From positions 25,558,427 to 25,622,426 of the forward strand of contig OX031065.1 in the NCBI GenBank assembly GCA_943736015.1: 64,000 nt of DNA. The letters run 5' to 3'. The stretch comes from Tridacna crocea. Taxonomy: Eukaryota > Mollusca > Bivalvia > Cardiida > Cardiidae. The notes below the pieces were generated by a model that saw only the letters and a list, made by a program, of their open reading frames with translations, was not told where the DNA came from and did no database searches. The first letter of the stretch is position 1; each line of letters begins with the position of its first letter. The position numbers and the translations under genes are program-made. Below are positions 42,858 to 53,610 of this stretch, piece after piece.

Positions 42858-43082
42858 CTTTTTGACCAAAAGACAAAATCTTATACTGGTCCAGATTGAA
42901 AGCATTGGCAGACAACAAAATAAACATGACTCAAAAATTGAAACTTGCTTTTGGGAAGAGTAGAAAACATTGTGGGTAAAGAAGAAAATGCTGGTTACCA
43001 GCATTTTCTTCTTTTCCATAGTGTTTTCAGAAGGCTTCTTCCTAGGGTTTGTAAAATCAGGGAATGTTTGGTAAAGGGTTAA
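42854..43082 (-). mobile_element. TTAA-hairpin MITE, B to A, shares TTAA with previous copy
   Basis: Starts at the TTAA that ends the previous copy (TTAACTTTTTGACCAAAAGAC) and ends TTTGGTAAAGGGTTAA. The pair is arranged tail to tail. Confidence 0.95.
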
Positions 43083-43394
43083 GTGCTCAGTAATCTTTTT
43101 CAGACAAAAAGGAAGGGATTACTTAATTGTTGAAACAAGACGGACAGTACTGAGAGTGCCTCTTATTATTTTCAAGTGCAATATTTGTTATGTACATAAA
43201 ATATATATGTTTTCACACATGTTGAATTCTGAAAGAAAGGTTTGGATACATTTGTCATTATTTTTCCCTTTGATGTTTGCCATTCTGTGTAAATGGCAAA
43301 ATCTTAGAGTCTTTCAAATTAAAAACATTACTGGATAACACATGTACTTTAAAGGATGATTTCCATCTTTGAAATGGAAGATTATATGGCAACA

Positions 43395-43630
43395 CTCAAA
43401 AAGGGGCATTCAAACATTTGTGTAAAGTGTTGTCTCAGATCAGCCTGCACAGTTTGCTGAGGCTTATCTGAGACGGCACTTCACAACTACATTAGATTTT
43501 GTTCTTCATTGGACTTGCACAAAACAGAAAATGCAGTGTTGTTTTGGATTAGCCTACTTGGTTTGCTCATTCTGATCCAATACAACATTTTACACAATGT
43601 CAGAATGCCCATTTTTGCGTGTTGCAGGCC
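43395..43630. repeat. Foldback repeat (as at 11283)
   Basis: AAAAAGGGGCATTCAAACAT, TTGTGTAAAGTGTTGTCTCA and GATCAGCCTGCACAGTTTGC on the left. CTGATCCAATACAACATTTT, ACACAATGTCAGAATGCCCA and TTTTTGC on the right. Confidence 0.82.
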
Positions 43631-43737
43631 ATATTTGTAACATTCCTAAGGAATGGGGTTTCTGAAGCATTGTGGGAACAGGAGAAAATGCTTTTGATAA
43701 TCATTTTCACATTTTTAGCTCTACTGGCTGAAAGCTA

Positions 43738-44818
43738 GCAGAGCTTATGTCATGGCGGGGTTTCCGTCGTCCGTCCGTCCATTAGTCTTTTTCTTGTTTA
43801 CGCGATAGAGTCTGCATTTGTTGTCAGATTTTTGTGAAACTTGCACAGTTTGTTTATCTCATCAATGGCTTCAACCCTATTGATTTTGAGAAAAATCCAA
43901 CAAACAATATGGGAAAAGTAGCCATTTCAAGTTGAAAATTTCCAATTCTTGTTTACACGATTCAGTCTTCATTTGTTGTCAGATTTTCATGAAACTTGCA
44001 CATTTTGTTTATCTCATCAACAGCTTTATTCCTATCGATTTTGAAAAAAATCCAACAAACAGTATTGGAAAAGTAGCCATTTCAAGTTTAAAATTTACAT
44101 TTCTTGTTTAGGCGATAAAGTCTTCATTTGTTGTCAGATTTTCATGAAACTTGCACAGTTTGTTTATCTGATCAATAGCTTTATTCCTATTGATTTTGAA
44201 AAAAATCCGACAAACAGTATTGGAAAAGTAGCCATTTCAAGTTTAAAATTTACATTTCTTGTTTACGCAATAAAGACTTTATTTTAGGTCAGATTTCCAT
44301 GAAACTTGCAGAGTTTGTTTATCTTATCAATAGCTTCAACCCTATTGATTTTGAAAAAATTCCAACAAAGCGTATTGGAAAAGTACCATTTCAAGTTGAA
44401 AACTTGCATTTCTTGTTCATGCGATTTACTCTTCATTTTTGGTCATTTTTCAGTGAAACTTGCAGAGTTTGTTTATTGCATCAATAGCATTAACCCTATC
44501 GATTTTGAAAAAAATCTGACATACAGTATGGGAAAAGTAGTCTTTTCAAATTGATCAATTTCATTGCCTGTTTACATGATAAAGTATTTATTTGTGATCA
44601 GATTTTATTAATTTTTCAGCCTGTTTATCCCATCAATAGCTTTTTAACCGGCTATTGAGTTTGAAAAAATTCAACCAACAGTAATGGAAAAGTAGCCATT
44701 TTGAGTTAAAAATGTCAATTGTTTTTGTCTTTTTGCGTAATGAATTCCTATGTATGCTTTATTTAAAAGCAAACTCTCTGCCAGTGGAGCATCAGGCCCT
44801 TCAGGGCCTTCTAGTTAG
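43738..44818 (+). repeat. Pearl-like element, 155 bp monomers
   Basis: Head AGCTCTACTGGCTGAAAGC, CGTCGTCCGTCCGTCCATTA, then TCAGATTTTCATGAAACTTG-type landmarks at about 43824, 43979, 44134 and 44289, a constant 155 spacing, with one or two more degraded monomers. Tail TCTGCCAGTGGAGCATCAGG, CCTTCAGGGCCTTCTAGTT. Overlapping open frames here are repeat artefacts. Confidence 0.93.
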
Positions 44819-45025
44819 TAATGTTCTCAAGTTGAGCAACATTTGTCATTCGCAGTAAGACTAGTCTGAAATTTTATTGTATGGTGAAGAAAGTACATGG
44901 AAACATTGTGTAAACAATGTTCCTTATCTACAATGTTTTTATGTGTTGATGGAGGATCCAAGAATATTTTCCTTCTGCAAACCTGTTTCTAGAGGTAAAA
45001 ATAAATGAATAATAGTGCTCATTGG

Positions 45026-45254
45026 TTAACGCTTTACCACACGAGAAAATTTTAGACTGGTCTAAATTGGGAGCATTTGCAGACGACAAAAGAAAGGTGA
45101 CTGAAAAATAGAAATTTGTTCTGAGAAGGGTAGAAAACACTATGGGAAAAGGAGAAAATGCTGGTTACCAGCATTTTCTCCTTTTCCCATAGTGTTTTCA
45201 AAATGCTTCTTTATCAGGGGCGTCAAAAGTAGGGATTGTGTGGTAATGGGTTAA
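45026..45254 (-). mobile_element. TTAA-hairpin MITE, B to A, perfect hairpin
   Basis: TTAACGCTTTACCACACGAG to GTGGTAATGGGTTAA. The stem is CACTATGGGAAAAGGAG against CTCCTTTTCCCATAGTG: the TATGGG variant is mirrored exactly, so the 67-nt hairpin is perfect. Confidence 0.96.
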
Positions 45255-45700
45255 AAGTATTAGTATGTAATACATATTCTTATGGTGGCATTTTACTATT
45301 GCATGGATGATTGTTTGCCCTTAAAGTGAGTCTTGTTATTGCATAATACACTGTGTGAGCTGAGGGTGAAAGTTCTGTTATTACATTATGTGGTATGTGC
45401 TCTTGGTGTGAAAGGCTCGTTATTACAGTATGTATGATGTGCTCTGAGGGTGAAAATGTTGTTAATACATTAGTAACATGTAAATGCCAAAAAGATGTTT
45501 GTTAAGTTTTAAATTCTGATAGATAAAAGAAAAGAAATAAAGCAAACCTTTAAATGAAACCTTTGGATTTTATAGTTTCTGTGCTTGCCCAGAATATGAG
45601 TTATGTGGTTGCTTTGAAACCTTGTTTTCAATTCTATCCTTTATATTGTGATAGATTGAAACCTTGTTTTCAATTCTCTCTTTTTATATTGTGATAGAAA
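45255..45700. other. Intergenic, short local repeats
   Basis: GTTATTGCATAATACACTGT, GTTATTACATTATGTGGTAT and GTTATTACAGTATGTATGAT recur about every 60 bases with GTGCTC.GGGTGAAA. Further on, GATAGATTGAAACCTTGTTTTCAATTCT is duplicated. No gene is supported. Confidence 0.6.
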
Positions 45701-45719
45701 CAATCTGTTTCAAACTTGA

Positions 45720-46896
45720 AGACTTACATGTTTTTTTCTATAAAATCCTATGAGAAAAATTACGACCCCCGGGTAAAGCCATTTTTGACTACAAAGCTAT
45801 AATCACATCAATCCTGGTGTAGGTCCACAAGATAAAGCCCCATACCCAATAATATAGGTCTAGAACGTGTGGTTATAAACAAGACGATTTTTAAAGTTTC
45901 CTCAATACAAGGCCTTGTAAAACATGAGACCCATGTACCAGAGCTAAATTTATAAGCCCTGGGTCTTATTATGGTAAGTGACAAGAGGATTTATAAACTT
46001 TTCACCACAAAAGCCCATGTAAAACTTGTGACCTTGGTGTGGGGACAAACTTGACCCCAAGACTATCATTTCTATCATTTTGGCCCTCTTGAGAAGAAGT
46101 AGAATCCCACTAGATAAAGCTAAAAGCAAAAATTGGTTGCCCTAGGACTTACAAGTAGATTTTGAAAGTTTTCCTAATATATGCCCATGTAAAACTTGTG
46201 ACACCCCAAGCCCCTTCCTCCACTCCCCCCCTGCAGATGGGACAGACTTTGACCCCAGGGCTATAATTTGGGCAACCTTGGTACACACCCACTACATAAA
46301 GCTGCATACCAAATTTGTATGGCTAGGTACTAGAAGATTTTTAAAGTTTACTTATATATCAAGCCTATATAAAACTTGTGACCTCTGGATCTCGTCCAAA
46401 TCTGACCCCAGAGCTGTAATTTTGGCTCTCTTGGTAGACACACACTTGATAAAGCTACATTCTAAATTTGATAGCCCTAGGCCCTATGGCTGAGTACCAG
46501 AAGGATTTTAAAGTTTCCCTATATAAGACCACATGGACTTTGTGGCCCCCAGGGCGAGGCCAATTTTGACCCCAGGGCTGTTATTTGAAGGAACTTAGTA
46601 GAGGTCCACTAGATAAAGCTACATGCCAAATTTGGTAGCCCTAGGCTTTATGGTTTCAGACAAGAAGATTTTCAATATTTTTACAATTTTGTTGCCATGG
46701 CAGCCAGAGTTTTTAAAGGAATCAAATTCTTTCAGAAAATTCTGAAGAGGACCATGGCAGGATCATTTCCGTGAAGTTTTATCAAAATTGGGTTGGTAAT
46801 TTCAGAGATGTTTGAAGATAAAAGTTAACGCATGGACGCAAGATGGACACCATGCCGTGACATAAGCCCGCTGACCTTCGGCCAGTGGAGCTAAAA
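45720..46896 (+). repeat. Pearl-like element with GACCCCAGGGCTATAATTTG monomers
   Basis: Repeated blocks AAGCCCATGTAAAACTTGTG, TTTGACCCCAGGGCTATAAT and ACTAGATAAAGCTACATGCC, with spacing irregular at about 165-185. The tail has TTGTTGCCATGGCAGCCAG and ends CTTCGGCCAGTGGAGCTAAA. Same family as 56200-57432, and the tail is shared with 54290-54581. Confidence 0.88.
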
Positions 46897-47111
46897 ATTG
46901 CCATTGGCATTGGTATAAAAATTAAACACACTTTTTTTTTTTGCTTTAAGTTTTAGAAATAGAGTAGATCTACTCTACATAAAAATAATGAGAGGTGTGG
47001 ACTGGTGGAAATGCAAATTTAGTGATGTCAAATAAGCCAATAAGATGCTGGGTGCCCGCGTTCAGAACAAAAGCGCTTGAGAGCGCTCAAAGCGCTTGCT
47101 CTGTTGAACGC

Positions 47112-47320
47112 ACCTCTGGTTTTTACCCCAAGATAGAAGCCTTTTTCAAAACATTGTGGGAAAAGGAGAAAATGCTGGTAACCAGCATTTATTCTTTTAC
47201 CAACAATGTTTTTTACCCTGCTTGAAACAAATTTCAATTTTCGAGTTACATTTATTTTGTCATCTGTAAGTGCTCAAAAATTTGGACCAGTCTAGAATTT
47301 TGGTGTTTGGTAAAGAATTT
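47112..47320 (+). mobile_element. TTAA-hairpin MITE, A end truncated
   Basis: Enters at GGTTTTTACCCCAAGATAG, has a complete hairpin, and ends GTGTTTGGTAAAGAATTTT. The final TTAA is lost. Confidence 0.87.
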
Positions 47321-47419
47321 TATTCTTTATGATTTTCTGGCAGAAACAAAGCTATAGAAAACATCTTGTGAAAGGAAAAAAATCCTCATAAAGTGCATTC
47401 CTCCAATTCTCATGACTGA

Positions 47420-47675
47420 TTGATTGATTGATTGATTGAATTGGAGTTTATTGCCATTTTCACAGCTGAGGTTATATCATGACAGTGAGTGCACCTATGC
47501 ATGTATTTCCTGGCTTTCTCAGACCTGTACTGACATAACTTTCTTTCAGGATCACTCGATACATTCTCACATGCATCAGCCGTAAGAGGCAGGAAAGAAA
47601 GTTTGACTCAAGCAGGTATCAAACTCACCACCATCAGAAGTTTGCTGGCCACTGAGCTGCCCAGGTGAGCTTATC
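47420..47675 (-). mobile_element. tRNA-headed SINE with (CAAT)n tail
   Basis: On the - strand it starts CCTGGGCAGCTCAGTGGCCA (box A-like) with GGTGGTGAGTTTGATACCTG (box B-like) about 30 bases on. A body of about 180 bases follows, and it ends in TCAATCAATCAATCAATCAG, read as GATTGATTGATTG on the + strand at 47424. Head, body and simple tail together define a SINE. No target-site duplication was found by eye. Confidence 0.78.
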
Positions 47676-47833
47676 CCCGTGAAAAACAGAACTACAGAAA
47701 AGATGTGAAAATGCGAATACACAACATTTCTCCTTCTCCTACAATGTTTTTTCACCTTTGTCGGTAAATGTTTCGGTTTGAGTCTAAAAGGTTCTCATCT
47801 TGTAAAATCAACAGGAATTTGGTCGAAATAAAG

Positions 47834-48066
47834 AATTCACTCATTACCAAATGACAATATTTTAGGCTTGTCAAAATCAAAAGCATTTGCAGATGACAAA
47901 ATAAAAGTAACTAAATATTTGAAATTTGTTTTGTGAAGAGTTGAAAACGTGAGAAAAGGAGAAAATGCTGGTTACCAGCATTTTGCATTTCTCCTTTTCA
48001 CACAATATTTTCAAAGGCTTCTTTCTCAGGGTTGTCAAAAGTAGGGATTGTGTGGTAATGGGTTAA
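47834..48066 (-). mobile_element. TTAA-hairpin MITE, B to A
   Basis: TTCACTCATTACCAAATGAC to GTGGTAATGGGTTAA. The left stem lacks ATTGTGG, and the right loop arm carries an inserted TGCATT (CATTTTGCATTTCTCC). Confidence 0.93.
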
Positions 48067-48071
48067 AACCA

Positions 48072-48515
48072 GTAAAAACTTGGGTTGGACTTGAAAAACA
48101 TTCTTACATTTAGGTTTGCATGCTCGAATACAATGGCATTTCTTAAATCTTGCCGACCATCCATTGGAATAAGATAAATCCTGATACCCCAGCTCACAGT
48201 CAAGTTCTTCACCTTTTTGACAAACATATTACTACTTACAACAATATTTCTTGAACTTAAATCTAAGCACCAACGATAAAGGGTCTCATCCAAGCTCATG
48301 TGTTTTGGTGTGCTAGTCTGAACCCTGTAATCTTCTAAACCACTGGTCCATTTCTTTTTTTTTAAATAAACCACTGAGTGTGGATGGTGGAAGACTCTTG
48401 CCTCATTTTTTGGTTAAATACTTCACAACTTCTTCCCGAAAAATATTAAGGTTTTCTGTCACATGCTTGGTGATTTCTCTCTTCTCCGACGAGGTAAAGT
48501 AGTTTCTGCGTTTTG
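48072..48515 (-). pseudogene. Decayed pogo/Tigger-like DNA-binding region (CENP-B type)
   Basis: The - strand reads KRRNYFTSSEKREITKHVTE.., a stop, then in the same frame LPPSTLSGLFKKKKW, SLDETLYRWCLDLSSRNIVV and FVKKVKNLTVSWG. In the next frame it continues SNGWSARFKKCHCIRACK. This is the order of a CENP-B N-terminal helix-turn-helix (S-T-L-S before the recognition helix), the second helical domain (L-E/D-x-x-L-x-x-W) and the GWxxRFKKRH motif of Tigger/pogo transposases. One TGA and one frameshift break it, and there is no DDE domain. It is a transposon relic, not a working gene. Family assignment is from motif order alone. Confidence 0.72.
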
Positions 48516-48559
48516 CACCTCCCTTCCATATTTACAAAAAATGGAAAGAAAAGTTCATT

Positions 48560-48790
48560 AACCCTTGATTACCTCCATGAAAATGTATTTTGAAAATAAT
48601 GTGGAAACAAGAAAATATTGGAAACTAGCATTTTCTCCTTTTCTGACTGACAAATGTTTTTCTTCTATCAAACACTAAACCCATTTTTGAACTACATTCC
48701 CAATATGTTTTTGACTGTCAAAGACAAATCTCATTGCTTGAACTACATTTCATTTGTTGTCTGCAATTCCTTTTTATTTCAGCAGGTCGA
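48560..48790 (+). mobile_element. TTAA-hairpin MITE, heavily decayed
   Basis: TTAACCCTTGATTACCTCC, TTGGAAACTAGCATTTTCTCC and TTTGTTGTCTGCAATTCCTT. CAAACACTAAACCCATTTTTGAACTACATTC and CAAAGACAAATCTCATTGCTTGAACTACATTTC are a partial duplication of its B arm. Confidence 0.6.
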
Positions 48791-49146
48791 ACTAGAGCTG
48801 TGACTTAATGTGACTTAATACCCCTGCCAGCCCTTTGACAGAAAAAAGTGTCAAATTCAAGGGGAGATCATTCTACAACCAGGAAGAGTTGACACTTGAA
48901 AAGTGCATCTTGCAATCTTCGATATATGATTAATATATGTGCGAAGTTTCAATACAGTTGAAGGAAAACTGTAGGAGGAGTTTGCGACACAAAATTACTG
49001 GTATTTTGTACACAGACGGACTGACACACAGACAAACAGGATGATTCCAGTATACCCTGAAAACATTCATTTTGTTGGGGGGGGGGGGGGGGGGGGTTTT
49101 ACAAGAATTTCTCATTTTTTTTGTAATTTATATAGAAGTAGTTTGT
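48791..49146. other. Intergenic with 20-G run
   Basis: A decayed pearl-like tail (CAGACGGACTGACACACAGACA) precedes G20 at 49077-49096. No gene is seen. Confidence 0.55.
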
Positions 49147-49149
49147 ACT

Positions 49150-49238
49150 AACCAGCATTTTCTCCTTTTTCCAAAATGTCTTCAAAAGGTTTCTTTTTCA
49201 AGGTTGTTAAAAGTTGGGATTGTGTGGTAAAGGGTTTA
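49150..49238 (-). mobile_element. TTAA-hairpin MITE, A-arm fragment
   Basis: Starts within the loop (TAACCAGCATTTTCTCC) and ends GTGGTAAAGGGTTTAA. Confidence 0.85.
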
Positions 49239-49561
49239 AGAAGAACTCAATTATTAATCAAACATTCTTTAATCATTTGGCATGTGGTCCAAATGGCTCA
49301 CAAAGTCTGCATTGGCGTTTGCTCGTGTAAAAAAAATCTCACTGCCACAATGCTTTCAAAGGTTACCTCACTGCATGACAAAAAACTCCGCTCTGCTGGA
49401 CGTAAAAGGGTTTCTGTAAATTACAGATTCTGTAAAATGGACATACTGTATGTAGATACATTCTTATCTAATGCACTTTATGAGGATTTTTTTTCCTTTC
49501 ACAAGATGTTTTCTATAGCTTTGTTTCTGCCAGAAAGTATGTGTTAAAGATATATGTTTTC
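49239..49561. other. Intergenic, open frame not recognised
   Basis: A 123-codon frame (49176-49547 +) overlaps the MITE fragment at its start. It shows no domain, signal or family motif, so it is not called as a gene. Confidence 0.5.
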
Positions 49562-49790
49562 TTAACCCATTACCACACAATCCCTACTTTTGATGCCCCT
49601 GAGAAAAAAGCCTTTTGAAAACACTGTAGGAAAAGGAGACAATGCTGGTAACCAGCATTTTCTCCTTTTCCTACATTGTTTTCTAACCATCCCTTAACAA
49701 ATTTTGATTTTTCAGTCACCTTTATTTTGTCGTCTGCAAATGCTTTCAATTTGAACCAGTCTAAAACTTTGTCGTGTGGTAAAGAGTTAA
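49562..49790 (+). mobile_element. TTAA-hairpin MITE, A to B
   Basis: TTAACCCATTACCACACAATCC to GTGTGGTAAAGAGTTAA. The stem TGTAGGAAAAGGAG pairs with CTCCTTTTCCTACAT. The GTAGG variant is mirrored as at 5726. Confidence 0.96.
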
Positions 49791-50013
49791 CCTTTTTAAG
49801 GTGGTCTAGTTTTAGCATTTGTTATATTTTGTAGGATTTTCATTAATTATGATTTATTTGATGATAAAAACTTGAATTCAAACACAGTTAAAGTCAGGTG
49901 AAGGTGTGATAAATATACTGCATATTAATTTCTTTATTAAGAAGGCTGAGTAGAATACAGAAAATTGTACAGATATACCCATACTCGGAGTAATTCCCCT
50001 TGAATAAAGTTAT

Positions 50014-50374
50014 TTAACTCTTTCCCAAACAATCCCTGGTTTTTACGGGTCTGGCATAGTAGCCTTTTGAAAACATTGTGGGAAAAGGAGAAAATGCTGG
50101 TTCTTCCAGCCTGGAATGGTAGCCTTTTGAAAACATTGTGGGAAAAGGAGAAATGCTGGTAACCAGCAACTATCTTCTGGTCTGGAATGGTAGCCTTTTG
50201 AAAACATTGTGGGAAAAGGAGAAAATACTGGTAACCAGCATTTTTCTTCTTTTCCCACAATGTTTTCTACCCTATCGTAGACAGAAATCATCTTTTCAGC
50301 AAGAGTTGAATTGTCGTCTGCAAATGCTTTCAATTTGGTCTAGTCCAAAAGTTCGTCGCTTGGGAAAGGGTTAA
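50014..50374 (+). mobile_element. TTAA-hairpin MITE with triplicated left arm
   Basis: TTAACTCTTTCCCAAACAATC to CTTGGGAAAGGGTTAA (CCCAAAC subfamily). The block GGTCTGG.ATAGTAGCCTT / TTGAAAACATTGTGGGAAAA and the loop start occurs three times, near 50048, 50110 and 50179. The right arm is present once, so the element has grown by repeated copying of one hairpin arm. Confidence 0.95.
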
Positions 50375-52084
50375 AAACCTGTTTTGATCACACACCCACA
50401 AAAAATTATAATGATATGACATCTTTAGAAGAAATTAAAGTAACTTGATAATAAAAGGTCGAATTTAAAAAGTGCTCTAAAAAATAAGGTGTCGATATGA
50501 CCAAAGTTTGCAAACATTTTTCCACCGGGGATCGAAATGACCAAAATGTGTCGAAATGACAGGTTGTCAAAATTACCGGGTGTTCAAATGACTGCCATTC
50601 GATAGAAACAGGTTTTTACAACTGTATTTATACCAACCTCTCTCAATTATGCTATTTTCTTTATTTTCTTTCCAACTAACGTAAATGTTGTATTGAACAA
50701 ATTTCAAATTTTTCTCACAATTCGAACTTTTATCCGAATATATCTACAATCCGGATACTGTACAGCTAATTCCCGGTCATGTTTACTGTTTTATTGTCTT
50801 TGACATAGTTCATATGCAAAGATATACACGTGTTTACTTGAAAAAAAGAAACATGCGACTTACAACCTTTGGCACACGTAGAACCGTAAAGAAATCATGG
50901 AACTAGTGTCATGTCTTCTCTACCAAGCTTAATTATTTGCTATTTCCGGTTTGTTCCTTTCACATCAATTTTTGTTTAAATTGCTTTTTCTCTTCATTTA
51001 GTTTAATTTGTTGCTACTATCGCTTATTTTCATCAAATTTATCTACAATTTTGCTTGGCTTTTTGTTCCTGGCTGATATTCATTCGAAATACAAGGGTCT
51101 TGCAAGAGAATGGTGAACGACTAATGGTCAAAGGGAAACAACTCGTACAAAATTTTGTAATTAGTAATGCTCCAGTTGCCTCCCTTATTAAAGAGGAAAG
51201 GACTTATTTCAAACTGCTTCACGTCGTGAGTACGTGCATACCATTGAATGGTACGCCCACAAAACAAAGACTCCGCCCAAAACCTCGCTTTGGCTACTTT
51301 CGGAGGTGCTTCATTACTGCGGCTAAAGTATGCGCATAGTATGTGCAGAAGGCGGGACATGGAACCGCCTCTTCCTGTCTCTGGTCCTTATATGCCTGTG
51401 CACCTTACAAAAAATGCCAGCCAAGAGCAAGCATAAAACCGAGGACGAATAAACACGGTTACGTCTATAGAGTCGATCCATTTGACGAACGATAATTTTT
51501 CATCTAGGTGTACAACGAATTTCAGTCAGTTCATAAGGTCAAATTGTTAATTTTAACCGTTCTAAAAACGACATGCCACCAGACAAAAAAAGGTCAAACT
51601 TATTATTTTTCTTAACAGGCGGCAAGTAGTCTCCCGTTTATTTCATTTTAACTATAACCGCCAATATTTGAATTTGGAATTCAATGTAAGATCGCGCTAC
51701 AGTAAAAAATGCAGCATTTGGTAAAAGATATCATTGAGATAATAGATGTTCAGTAAATGAAATTAATGAGTTATGATAACCAATACGATAACTTAACGCA
51801 AACTTACAAACAAAACTATGATTTCATTCAATGACGATATCGACATATATCGCTAAATATGGAAGGTCATTTTATAGCTCAAATTCAAAACATAAGTTGG
51901 CTTATCACGGTAGGAAGATAATGTTTAGTCAGTAAAATTAATCCCAATGGATATCAAACCGCTCCCGTTAGAAACCCATAGAGCGCCAAATAAACAAGAG
52001 ATAACTTCAGTCTAAAAAGGGCGACGATTTGAACAGTGTACCGGAACTATATCTATCTGATAAAGATTTTAACTCTATCCAAAT
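50375..52084. other. Intergenic, no firm gene
   Basis: At 50480-50600 a TCGAAATGAC / TCGATATGACC motif recurs with a CACCGGGGATCG block, probably a decayed repeat. 51240-51480 is locally GC-richer and contains a 12-residue frame, MPAKSKHKTEDE, at 51414-51452 preceded by CTCTTCCTGTCTCTGG. It could be the 5' end of a transcript but has no donor in frame. 51506-51522 (TAGGTGTACAACGAATTT) repeats sequence flanking the foldback at 20669. Confidence 0.4.
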
Positions 52085-52205
52085 AGGCTTAACCCTTTCG
52101 GCGCCAAAGGCGAAAGCAGAGACTTTTGCGGACGGCATAAATCAAGATCAGACTGCACAGAACGTTCAGTCTGATCTTTGATCTATATCATCCGCTGGTG
52201 TAGTC
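52085..52205. repeat. Small foldback repeat (AATCAAGATCAGACTG type)
   Basis: AAATCAAGATCAGACTGCAC pairs with GTTCAGTCTGATCTTTGATC. Preceding TTAACCCTTTCGGCGCCAAAGG is a short palindrome of its own. Confidence 0.65.
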
Positions 52206-52319
52206 AAACCTATACAAACAAAATCTTTGTAAGTTTCAATAGAACGTGTTTAGAGCCGTCCGCTCGAATTTGAATTTATTTTGCACTGAAAGGTTTACGA
52301 AATAAGTTAATTGTGTAGA

Positions 52320-53024
52320 CTCGGAATCAGATCGTACATTCTGTGAAGCGTCATTTTAAACCGTCCGCAAACCTCATACCTTTGCAAATGGCCATTTTCA
52401 AAGATTAAAACCCTTCTCGGTGATCTCAATCGACTTTCAAGTCAAGTAGAAAAAGCAGTAGAAAAAGCAGGAAATAATCTTATTTAAAACTTAGATTCTA
52501 GTGTTTTGTATTGAGATCAATATCAATGACACTCTTTTGTCAAAATTAATTGAAATCTTCGTCAAAAACAGATTAAAAACGTTACATGCATGTCACCTTT
52601 TTCTCAGTGTTGCGTTTAGTACTTTGATCCGTCAAGCGTCTAAGAGAAATGATGAAGGGCGGATCATTATAAGGGAGACTACTCTTGTTTTACTCTTACT
52701 CTTAGGCAGTACGAGTTTTCTCCCCTAGACCATTTAAAAAAAAAACATCCCAGCTGCCATAGTTTTGCAGTACGAGTCAATTGGCATCAGTTATTGGGTT
52801 GATTGATAAAGGATACAATTCGATTTTGTAATTAAACTGTATCTAATTGAGAAAAATGGCTATTTTTCTATTTTTTTGCCATGTATGAATCAAGGAAAAT
52901 CATATCTGCACATAATTATGTAGACTACACAGTGGCTTATTTAAATCAATGAAAAATTTTGTCAAACAGTATGCTTGTATACGACTCTTTCTTATACATT
53001 TTAATCAAATAATTATCGTGCAAT
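52320..53024. other. Intergenic, nothing recognised
   Basis: AT-rich sequence. The frame at 52501-52728 shows no domain. Confidence 0.5.
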
Positions 53025-53190
53025 TTAACCCTGTACAAAACAGTCCCGATACTTAGGGACACTGTTTAGGCTTTTGAAAAACATGATGAGAATCTTGAGG
53101 AAAACTGCTGGTTACGTGCTATTTTCCTTTTGCCACAGTAATTTCACATCCTTTGCAAAGTCCTTCTTTTGAGAAACTTTCGATCAAACA
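53025..53190 (+). mobile_element. TTAA-hairpin MITE, decayed
   Basis: TTAACCCTGTACAAAACAGTCC, TTTTGAAAAACATGATGAGA and loop AACTGCTGGTTACGTGC. The B arm is lost. Confidence 0.65.
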
Positions 53191-53412
53191 TTATCTATAA
53201 ATGTTATTAATACTAAATAGTAGAGACCTTTTATAGTTCTAGTCGATTTGTTTGTTTAAAATTCAACCCTTATCCTACTAAGTAACAGATGAAACCTTCA
53301 AACTTATAGTAACTAGAGGTGCTTGAGCGCCTGTATCGCTCCACAGGCCCGATTTTTCTGTAACGGTGAAGAGAAGTTTTTAACAATTACCATTCATTCC
53401 TGCATTTTAGGT

Positions 53413-53610
53413 CAGTAAAGAAAAAAAGCTATGAAAAACATTGTGAGAAAAGAAGAAAATAACAGTAACCTGCATTTTCTTAGTTTTACACAATAATTTC
53501 TACCCTTTTTGATACAAGTTTTACTAATTTAAAGATTTATTATGTTGACAGCAACATCTTTCAATTATGACCAGTTGTAAAAATTTTGTATTCTGGTTAT
53601 AGTTAAAGAG
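53413..53610 (+). mobile_element. TTAA-hairpin MITE, decayed
   Basis: ATTGTGAGAAAAGAAGAAAAT, loop AACAGTAACCTGCATTTTC, and B arm TTTCAATTATGACCAGTTG then GGTTATAGTTAAAGAG. Confidence 0.65.

Noticed and set aside
44858..44935. MITE remnant (GACTAGTCTGAAATTTTATT, ATGGTGAAG)
   Set aside because: Only a short B-end-like stretch. The hairpin is not identifiable.
48062..48374. Intact 103-codon gene on the - strand
   Set aside because: The frame is only the middle of a decayed pogo/Tigger relic. Its last third is out of frame with the GWSARFKK motif.
49176..49547. 123-codon open frame, the second longest in the window
   Set aside because: It starts inside a MITE fragment, has no domain or compositional sign of protein, and no splice context.
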